From positions 16,967,683 through 17,031,682 of the forward strand of contig JAPTYO010000015.1 of assembly GCA_036873135.1 (NCBI GenBank): 64,000 nucleotides of DNA, in the 5' to 3' direction. Shown piece after piece: positions 55,607 through 64,000 of the stretch. The position numbers and the translations under genes are program-made. The first letter of the stretch is position 1, and every line of letters begins with the position of its first letter. The notes below the pieces were generated by a model. That model saw only the letters and a list, made by a program, of their open reading frames with translations. It did no database searches and was not told the origin of the DNA. The DNA is from Clarkia xantiana subsp. parviflora. Its lineage: Eukaryota > Streptophyta > Magnoliopsida > Myrtales > Onagraceae.

Positions 55607-55791
55607 TGTTATGAATATATTATGTGGATGTTCAATATTATGTGTATATATCATCTTCCTTATTTAGACCTTCTATATATTGATTTTACTTCCTCTCCAA
55701 GTCCATGTAATCCCTATATAAGGGACACCTATGTGTAATAACAAGATCATCCTCAAATTGCACTATTCTATTACTATCTACTTTCGTAACA
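55607..55791 (+). repeat. COPIA-C 5' LTR
   Basis: 185 bp. Roughly ten differences from the 3' LTR by eye. It contains ccctatataaggg, a probable TATA motif. Confidence 0.92.
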
Positions 55792-55806
55792 CGTTATCAG
55801 CACGAT
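55792..55806 (+). other. COPIA-C primer-binding site, half-tRNA type
   Basis: cgttatcagcacgat immediately follows the LTR. It does not match any tRNA 3' end I know. Its complement (TCGTGCTGATAACG) matches, with one mismatch, the anticodon arm of plant tRNA-Ile as I recall it. This implies priming by an internally cleaved tRNA half, as known for copia of Drosophila with initiator Met. Confidence 0.6.
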
Positions 55807-56526
55807 ATCTCTCGATTATATATCTTTTTTATCTATGCCGATTTCAAGATTCCACGAACACAGTGCAGTGCTGGGCGGAAACCATACTCATCTTAGGGTT
55901 GCATCCATGGAGCAATATATGAAAATAACATCAATGAAAAAAATGAGACATTTATTATTATTATTATAAAATTATATTGATTGATTATTTTATATTTAAT
56001 CACTATTATTATCATGTGTAAAAAATGTGGAGGAAGCTGACTTAATTGATCGATTGGTTTCCCCGAGAGAGGATGAACATCACACCGATCTAGATGCTCG
56101 GGACTGCTCCACACAGATCCACTTCACCATCACAGATCATGGCTAGAACGGAAGACGAATACGATTACCTCTTCACGTAAAACAGATTAGTATACCTATT
56201 ATGATATTATTAAATTGATATATGTGTTAAACTGAATAATTTGTTTCGGTTCTTAAAAAAAAACAAAACAAAATTATTTGTCTCGAATGATTAACTGAAC
56301 ATACAACATAGCTATTATAATCGATTTGTGAATTATTAGTTGCAATTGATATAAAACAAATTGTTATATGCATCAATGTATTATGCTCCAAGAAGTGAGT
56401 ATAATAGCACATGAATTATCATGAAAAAAATGGTGTGGCCTAGCACATAGGTGCTTGATGCTTTGATATCTCTATCGGTAATTGATGAAAATATATATAT
56501 ATGCATCGCCCACTAGATGTGCTTTG

Positions 56527-56740
56527 CTCCCTGAAGTGAGTGTTGCAACGTATGATTATAGTGAGGATGATATACTCCACTCCCTGAAGTGAGTGTTGAA
56601 GTTTATGATTTAATTATGGTATCTTCTCTACTCCCTGTAGTGAGCATTACATTGTTTGATTAATGGTTTCAATTAGCATATAGTCCACTCACTGAAGCGA
56701 GTGATACCGTTTATGGTTATAATGCTCTGGAAGAGTACAA
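56527..56740 (+). repeat. 51-57 bp degenerate tandem repeat in COPIA-C
   Basis: ctccctgaagtgagtgttg and variants start at 56527, 56580, 56631 and 56688. Confidence 0.75.
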
Positions 56741-57054
56741 ATATAAATATGCTATAATTATTATATTCATGGACATGTTTATTTTTAAAGAGATGAATTA
56801 TTTAGCATCATCATGATATCGATAAAGAACGTTTATGCATTTTACAAATAAAGAGAATGCAAAGTCCAATTGATTTGGAAGAATGATAATTTTGAGAAGC
56901 GCGATGACGCTAACAGAAATATAATTATATGATGAAGCGAGAAATTTATTCATATGAAGCGCAATGACACTAGGCAAATATTGGCCTTGATGAAAAAAAA
57001 AGTCATTGCATATATTATTGTTAATTACGATTAAGAAAAATGCATTCTTTATAA

Positions 57055-57108
57055 ATGACGGATCCTGGAGATCCGATGATCTCGAAGATCAAGAATTCTC
57101 TTCTTTTA

Positions 57109-57148
<40 letters not shown>

Positions 57149-57700
57149 CTATACAGTTATATTTTTATTTCTTGCACTGCATTATATTATTATATACATC
57201 TATCATTATGCTCGTCGCATTTTATTATAAAATGATCCAGAAGATCAAGAGTTATTCAAAAACTCAAGAATTACTACATTTAGGATCCAGAAGATCCTAT
57301 AATGTATGAAAAATAATTTAACGAAGTAAAGATCTTCAAGTATGAAAAGTTAATCATGTAAAGCATGAGTTATACAAAAAGAATCCTAAAGATTTTAAGA
57401 AATCATGATTATCATAAATGATCATGAAGATCTGGAGTGAATAAAGGATCCTGAAGATCCTAAATATATGAGACTATGTATTAACGAGATTGAAGATCCC
57501 TAAAGATTTTGAATTATGAACAGAGATCCTAAAGATCCTGAATTATTTCGAATAATTGATCTTGATGAAAATGGATCCGAATATCCTAAGAGATTTTGAG
57601 ATATGAAAAAAAATATCCTTAAAGATAATGAGCTACAAATAAGGATAATAAAGATCCTATAAAAAAATTGAGCTATAAATGATCATGAAGATCATGAAAT
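57055..57700 (+). repeat. gaagatcc word-repeat region in COPIA-C
   Basis: Many irregularly spaced copies of gatcc(t/a)(g/a)aagatc(c) occur, with an (AT)n run at about 57113-57147. It lies where gag/protease of an intact copia would be. No coding domain survives. Confidence 0.7.
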
Positions 57701-60700
57701 CGAGCATTTGTACGATGTTATTTATATACGCTTTATGCATTTTTTTAATATTATTTATATGCTTTCATATAATTCATATTTATTTGTTTATTATAAAGAA
57801 TGTGATTACTCCGCAATCATCGTTATGATGAACATGAATAAAATAAAAGCATTCGGAATGTGTTACAAAAGATACAAAAAAAATCTCTTGCATATTATGA
57901 AAGAAATACATATCAGGTAAACCAGAAGTTTACCGCCAATATTGGCATGATTGATTAAATATACCGGTAAACCAGAAGTTCACTGATGCATAGAGGTAAA
58001 CTAGAAGTTTTACCCATATAATATGATATTTGGCGTGACCGGTTACAGACCACTCCGGATCACTTATGTTGCGCAAGAAATTACTTGGAAGAACCTGAAG
58101 ATTCTCCAAAAATTATTATGATGATTGCTCTCAGAAAATTAATTGTATTATCATTATCAATAAAAATCGGGATTAAAACCCGATATTTAGGGAAATTATA
58201 AAAGGTGAATATGGGCCCGTTCACCTGCCATGTGGACCGATATATTATTTTGAAAGATGCATGTACAAAATGGTCACATGTGCGTTGATTATGAATTTGC
58301 AAGAACAAATTTCAGATTATGCAATAAAGAATGATGATGATATTGAAAGTTGATATTTACTACAAGATTCAGACAATTACATGTTTAGATTTGCAGTTTA
58401 GCATGAAAGTTACAAAGATCCTCAAATTAGATAGCTAAACTGATATCAAAGAGAGCATATTGAGTACAAATGCATGCTATTATGAAAGCGGCAGTATAAT
58501 TGCGCATCAAGCCAATTTTAAATCATAGCTCTCCCCATTACAACTAACTTTAGTCAATAGAAAAATTTCTCCTATATTAATTTTATGATGTGCGATATAT
58601 GTTTGAATTGTTCCACCGCAACGCAAAAACATGGGTCTGGAATGTTTGGAAAAATATTTTGTCTATAAAACAATTTATTAGAAACATTGACTGATAAATA
58701 TTTAAAGCAAGAATTATTGATTGTTATTAATGAACAACTTTTCCCAACATTAGGGGGAGAAAAGAAGCAGCTGGCAGAAAATAGATTGATTGAAAAAAAG
58801 TGTTATTATCTCATTTAGATCCTCGCACAGTGATAGCATGAACCTGAAGTTCAAAGAGATAATAACTTTTAGATACTGCCTATTAAGTGACTTTATAAGA
58901 CTCATAAGTCATAAGTCAAGTACCAAGCTGCAAATGCTGCAATTTGAAATGTCCTGGCATGACAAATTATAATGAAAATAATTCACGCCTGAAACGTGTG
59001 ATACCAGTTTCGAATAAGTTTTTTTTAAAAATATGGTCTTATTATGGAGTTGATTTTTCATAAACAAAGTAAAGACATAGCTAAATATGAAACCCCGGAA
59101 GAAGTTCAGGTACCTGAAAATAATTACAATGAAGAGATCTCGATAAGTTATGTTATTAATGGGAATTTATGGAACCGAGAATATCAAGTTGTCGACAATA
59201 GTTTTGAATATTATTCATGAGTGAAATCATAAAACAAGACGAGGATCTTGAGCTCGATATATCAACGAATCATTATGATTGGCCAAATTTTGAAGAAGGT
59301 GTAGCCAGTGGATACAAATTATTTCCTGCATAAATAAAATTGTCGTAAGATATACACGCACAACCTGCAGTACAAAGGTTATTTGCAGAATCCTGTCAAT
59401 TATTATATGGATCTTTTAGTGGAGCAATCACCTTCAATTATATTATTACGTTGGGAGTACATAAAAAGTTGTAAATGCGTCTCACATATGAATTATCTAT
59501 AACCTATTTGGATGGCTAATTTGATAGGGAAATTCCAGAAGGATTTAAAATGATAGCATGGAAAATTTTCCAAGAATTTTGGATGATAAAGATATTGTAC
59601 CATTTAAAATAATACATGTTGATTATGTTATATTCTCCACAATTTATAGCTCATTTGAGCTAAGTTATATCAGATGATACTAAGAGAATAAATAAAACTG
59701 ATATATGATAAGTTGAACTAATCACGCTATAGCCGAAATGGGCATCTCGTGACGGGGAGAATTTGAAGATATTGGAACTCCCGCAGAATTTTTAAATACA
59801 ATCAATTTATTGATGATGTTAAGATCCAGAAAAATATATTGAAAGGACAAATGTTTGACTCGGCCTGAAGATCGAGTACTTAAGATATTGATTGATGATA
59901 TTCTTGTCCTATAGAAAAAATATGTTTCAAAGATGTTTGACGTGGATAAACCACATCTATTGAATTATAAGATTTCTAAATGTGAATAAATATAGTTTAC
60001 GTCCTCATGAGATTGATGAAAAACTTAATGGTCCAGAAATACCGTATATAGTGCTTACATGAGCACTAATATATATTGTGAAAGTAACTTGATATATTAT
60101 TAATTATAAGCAAGATTTAGTTCTTCTCAAATATAGTTAAATTTGAACAAAACTAAGGAAATATTTATGTATTTCTGAGGGACGAATTACATGATTGAAT
60201 CAATTCCTGAATCAGTTGGCTATGCAAAATGCAAGTTATATCATGAAATGTATCATTATTTTGTATACATAATGATAATGCAGGTTATATAGCTCCAATT
60301 GAAGAATACCGTTACATCAAACGAGACAAGACGAAACATATTTTCCCAAGTTATTTTTCATCCACGATGTTAAGAAGAAACATGACGTTACCATCCGAAA
60401 AATTTGTTCCCGTAATTATTTAGCAGATAATTCCACTAAGACTTTACCGATTGCGACATTTGGAATATTGGTGAACAAGATTGGATAGCGCCGACTTAGA
60501 TATTATATGATGTCAACATCAGGGGGAGAATCTATATCGCTGCACTCTTTTTCCCTTAACCAATGTTTTATCCCACTGGGTTTTTCTGGTAAGGTTTTTA
60601 ACGAGGCAACTTACAAAAGGGATCCATAATTGTGTACTCTTTTTCCTTCACTAGATTTTTATCCCAATGGATTTTTCTAGTAAGGTTTTAACGAGGCATA

Positions 60701-60727
60701 ATTCCCTTATGAACATACAAGGGAGAC

Positions 60728-60911
60728 TGTTATGAATATATTATGTGGATGTTCAATATTATGTGTATATATCATCTTCCTTATTTAGACATTCCATATA
60801 TTGATTTTACTTCCTCTCCAAGTCTATGTAATCCCTTTATAAGGGCCCCTATGTGTGATAATAAGATCATCCTCAAATTCCTCTATTCTATTACTATCTA
60901 CTTTCGTAACA
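60728..60911 (+). repeat. COPIA-C 3' LTR
   Basis: 184 bp, TG...CA, preceded by caagggagac, which serves as the polypurine region, and followed by TSD ctcag. Confidence 0.92.
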
Positions 60912-60916
60912 CTCAG

Positions 60917-62066
60917 ACTTTTTTTTTTAAAAAAAAAATATTTTTTTATAGAAAAAAGCAGATTGGGAAAGAAAAATAGAACCTGTGATGGCTTAAAGCA
61001 ATGAACCGAAGCTTTCGACAGGATTAGACTCTTTTAGCATAGAAAGCAGCTTGAAAGCAATAAACTGAATAAGCATTACGATCATCGTTCTTGTGAACTA
61101 TTCCCAGGTAATACAAATCCATTATGTTGGTGGGTTCGATCCTCAAACACTACTGTTGCTTAGAGTACATTTAAGACATTGGTACTCACAAAAACACCTA
61201 AAGTATAATTATTTACATCTTCTACACTCATATATGTCATATCTATTTCTACATTTGAATTTAATTTCTTCCATATCTTCATCTTTGAAGATTTACTATT
61301 ACGACCCGCGTGCAATTCAAGTTTTCACTTCAGAAGAAAAAAAATGTAAACAAAACATAGAAGTTTTGCACAACCAAGTAAATCAAATTCTCCTTTTTTA
61401 TCTAGTCCACGGAACATGGTGCAGATGCTGCTATTCATTTGCAGTGCCTAAAAAACAATAAAAGGTTTGTATCGGAAAATGTTAGATTAAAAATACTTTA
61501 AATTCCCTTTATAAAAATGGTCTACTTATATAAATATTATTCCACAATATAATAAATAATATTTGGTTACTTAAATACAGTATTACATCAGTTGCTATGT
61601 TTACAAATCTGCAGGCAGTTGACCTCTTGCAATATTTGCAGCAAAGTCACAACTAACATTTTTAATGCAGTCTCAATACATAATATTACACAGAATCAAC
61701 TAATGTTGAGTGGTAAACAACCTGCAATTCTATACACCTAAATAAAATTCCATTACTGTTCAATTATTAAACTGGAATAAAACGTGGTACCCTATATATA
61801 TATATATATATATATAATAAAATAGTGATTTAATGGGAATTCCATTAAGTTTAGAACATAAATTTTCGCATTTGAAATGAATTTTCCTCTAAAATCTAGT
61901 TTTTAATGCTAAGATGCTGCACATTTCAGAACTTCCTAGCACATATATATATAAAAAATAACCAATAAACAAAAACATACATCTATAGAACACTAAACGA
62001 AGAATCTCATCTATGGAGGTTTGCAGAATGATTCCACAGTGTATAGAGACAACGACAACCTAGGAC
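60917..62066. other. Intergenic and 3' flank of the second LEA_2 gene
   Basis: AT-rich. An open frame of 122 codons at 61093-61461 has no recognisable family and a composition like its surroundings. An (AT)n run lies at about 61796-61816. The 3' UTR of the minus-strand LEA_2 gene must begin just below 62067. Confidence 0.4.
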
Positions 62067-62702
62067 CTACAATTCTGTCTTGTACTTACACAGTTGATCC
62101 CCGACAGTTCTGTTGGACAAGAACAACGTGAAATTACAAGAACTTGTAGAATCAAAGTGGATATTGAATAAATTAATGATCTTCACCTTCCCCTTGATCT
62201 CCACGTAAGTATTGAGCGGCAGCTCTTTGGCCAATACATCGGTGTAAGCGCTGGATTCCGAAAATAACTGATCCGCCATGAGCACGAGCGTCATGTTCAT
62301 CGGCTTCGTCTCGCCGGCGGAGATCCCGCCGGCTGGGATCGGCACCTCGCCGACGAGCTTCCCCATATAGTTCAGCAGCGCGGTGCTTTCCTTGTAACTG
62401 ACGCTGACCTTGTTAGGGTTCTTGACGGTGAGATCGACGTGCAGCGACATGTTGAGGCTGACCTTGAGGCGGAGAATGTCGGCGGAGAAATCGAGATTCT
62501 GGACGCTGACGTCGTTGATTACGGTGATGGGCTTCTTGGGTTTGAAGACGGTGAAGGCGAGAATGACGATAAGGAGGACGAGGAAGATAATGGTGACCGC
62601 GACGGCGATGCAGGCGTTCCGGTAGCGGCGGTGGCCGCGTGATGCAGCGGATTCCGTCGTGTGTGATTTGGCGGTTTTTGGGTTTGCGGATTCAAGTTCC
62701 AT
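62067..62702 (-). CDS. LEA_2-domain membrane protein (NDR1/HIN1-like family), second copy
   Basis: An intact single-exon gene of 211 residues starting MELESANPKTAKS. Residues 23-29 are basic, 31-53 a transmembrane helix (CIAVAVTIIFLVLLIVILAF), then FKPKKP. The LEA_2 domain follows: VKNPNKVSVSYKES (93-106), LVGEVPIPAGGISAGE (116-131), a methionine-rich strand MNMTLVLMADQ, and YVEIKGKVKI. The end is DQLCKYKTEL, matching the Cys-Lys end of the 45427-46047 gene. Several N-x-S/T sites lie in the predicted outer domain. The structure is that of a type II plasma-membrane protein of the late-embryogenesis-abundant hydroxyproline-rich group; the function is not assigned. The start is supported by a TATA-like box about 95 bp upstream and by the absence of upstream in-frame Met. 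Confidence 0.92.
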   Translation of the reverse strand: MELESANPKTAKSHTTESAASRGHRRYRNACIAVAVTIIFLVLLIVILAFTVFKPKKPITVINDVSVQNLDFSADILRLKVSLNMSLHVDLTVKNPNKVSVSYKESTALLNYMGKLVGEVPIPAGGISAGETKPMNMTLVLMADQLFSESSAYTDVLAKELPLNTYVEIKGKVKIINLFNIHFDSTSSCNFTLFLSNRTVGDQLCKYKTEL

Positions 62703-63074
62703 GGAGTCGATTAGAAGAAGAAGAAATGGTCAGAGGAAGACGAAAAGGGTGATGGGGTATGTGTCTTGAGATGTCTGGTCTGGACATAGTATAGCTATTT
62801 AAGGAAAGAGAAAAAGCAGCCATTTTTGTTGCGAGAGTGAGTTCACAGAGTTGTAGCCGGATCGGAAAGAGGGAGACAAATTGATGAAGACTCCGACTTT
62901 GACAGTTGGAAGAAAGAGTTTAATTTGATTGATCATTATCCCTAATTAATTCTTCTATACACACACATATAGAGTTAGGTTAAGTCTGAATTTGATCACC
63001 CAACTACTTCTATAATTTGACATATATTAACGCTGACATAAATTAACGCTCCTATATACCTTAAATTGACATAT
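62703..63074. promoter_or_regulatory. Upstream region of the second LEA_2 gene
   Basis: On the minus strand a TATA-like cttaaatagcta lies at 62803-62792, about 95 bp before the ATG, followed by a leader with a cttcttcttct pyrimidine run just before the start codon. Further upstream (62900-63074) the sequence is AT-rich with nothing recognised. Confidence 0.55.
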
Positions 63075-63884
63075 GTGAGATTTAAAATGAGCTACAACAT
63101 AATACTTTTGTTAGATTGTAGTATTTGATTGTTCTGTAATATACAATATAATTGTATAATATAATATTTGTTAATCCGCATTGTAATATAACTGTAGTAT
63201 TATTATATTAATCTATATGTGAGTATATTATATATTTAGATTTAAATAAATATTTATTTTGAAAACAACTAATTTACCTTTTAAATTTTTTATTTTATAT
63301 TTAATACGTATAGTTTATTCATGAAATATAAAATTCAATATTACCGTATCAAAACTAAATTAGCATAGCTATTAAATTTCTATTAATTGAAACATTTGAA
63401 ATGGTTTAATAAGACAATTTTCGTAAAAATGCTACCAAAAAATCTTTACTCATTTTATACAAACATCATGTACATTATTTATGATAAGCCATGAAGTAGA
63501 TAAAAAAAAAAGATAATAACAATAATATAATAAAGTATAAATATAATACAAAATAATTTATCTATTTAATAAATAATAATAAAATAATAAATAAGACTCA
63601 ATAATCTTGGACGTAATCTCATACTATATCCTTTTTATTAAGTAATCTCACATTACACTGAATGAAGTTTTGACATAATATTAGGTTACAATGAACTTTA
63701 CATTACAAAGCACATTATATTGTTTGGTTTGCCAAACGACGTAATGCAAATGTAATGTGAGACGTAAAGTAGAATGTAACCTCACATTAAGTCCCACATT
63801 ACATTCAAATTACACTGTTAGACAAACTAGACAATGTAAAGTGAATTGTGTGTGAATAATATGAGATTACGTCCGTTAAACCTC
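63075..63884 (-). mobile_element. MITE copy, same family as the split MITE of the nest
   Basis: Read on the minus strand it begins gaggtttaacggacgtaatc and holds ggcaaaccaaac and cgtaatgtgagatta words, then atgatgtttgtataaaatga and a long AT-rich tail. It aligns in order with 5206-5282 plus 28490-29155. The lower end (about 63075) lacks the terminal inverted repeat, so this copy is truncated or its end has decayed. Confidence 0.7.
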
Positions 63885-64000
63885 TAAAAACGTTGAAGAT
63901 ATTTAAACATCAAGGAAACACTACATCTGAAGTTACAGTTGAGAAATGATTATATCAAAAGGATAAAGGTGTCACCCAATATCCAAAGAACTAGAACTCA

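Larger units (their letters stand above)
55607..60911 (+). mobile_element. COPIA-C: Ty1/copia retrotransposon with short LTRs
   Basis: The LTRs of 185 and 184 bp (TGTTATGAATATATTATG...TTTCGTAACA) are flanked by the perfect TSD ctcag (55602-55606 and 60912-60916). The coding part has decayed past open frames, but in order I see VAPPQRK(N/H)MGLE, FPTLGGEKK, LSHLDPRT, PEEVQVPENN, NEEISISYVINGNLWNRE and finally the RNase H tail DVKKKHDVTIRKICSRNYLAD, STKTLPIATFGILVNKIG, RRLR, followed by a ggggga purine tract. The 3' region has the copia-typical ccactgggtttttctggtaa / aacgaggcaa repeat pair. Confidence 0.88.

Noticed and set aside
61093..61461. 122-codon open frame
   Set aside because: No recognisable family, AT-driven composition, no promoter or splice signals. 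It is left as an unsupported frame.

Overview
The window is nuclear DNA of a flowering plant, probably a eudicot. This rests on plant-type LTR retrotransposons (a Ty3/gypsy element with two RNase H domains and three Ty1/copia elements), plant hAT and Mutator-like miniature elements, and two LEA_2-family membrane-protein genes with short 5' leaders. The DNA between elements is AT-rich and fits neither bacteria nor a plasmid. I cannot name the species.

Layout. 1-5.2 kb is intergenic and holds small TIR elements, a 5'-truncated LINE piece with target-site duplications (TSDs), and a hAT miniature element splitting one copy of an old duplication. 5.2-29.2 kb is one nest four levels deep. A MITE is split by a 23.2 kb LTR retrotransposon (5283-28484, no gag-pol, called OUTER here). 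OUTER is split by a 13 kb Tat-like Ty3/gypsy element (8123-21096, INNER). INNER is split in its gag by a 1 kb Mutator-like foldback element (18254-19260). Every level is bounded by TSDs or terminal repeats. OUTER and INNER both run on the minus strand, judged from their primer-binding sites, polypurine tracts and (for INNER) gag-pol.

The most interesting object is inside INNER. Between pol and the 3' LTR, on the opposite strand, lies a four-exon gene (9393-12134). It has a TATA box, three GT-AG introns of 110, 74 and 78 bp, a gypsy-type transposon-associated domain and a C-terminal coiled coil. Antisense extra ORFs are known in some Tat-lineage elements (maize Grande is the example I recall), so the class is not new, but this intron-bearing copy is well resolved. 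INNER pol also carries a 537-bp in-frame tandem triplication of its RNase H/integrase junction. It is inactivated by frameshifts, stops and loss of the first integrase catalytic Asp.

29.5-36.7 kb holds Mutator-like and hAT miniature elements in AT-rich DNA. 36.7-44.2 kb is a decayed copia element (COPIA-A) with a hAT element and a 179-bp foldback in its 3' LTR and an ~820-bp repeat array inside. 45.4-46.0 kb is an intact LEA_2 gene on the minus strand. 47.3-55.3 kb is a second copia (COPIA-B) broken by two Mutator-like elements, one hAT element and a 1.5 kb solo LTR. 55.6-60.9 kb is a third copia (COPIA-C) with 184-185 bp LTRs and a primer-binding site that looks like the middle of a tRNA. 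62.1-62.7 kb is a second intact LEA_2 gene on the minus strand, followed by another copy of the MITE family that opened the nest.

Only the two LEA_2 genes look like functional host genes. Most of the remaining long open frames are by-products of GC-rich repeats or antisense shadows.
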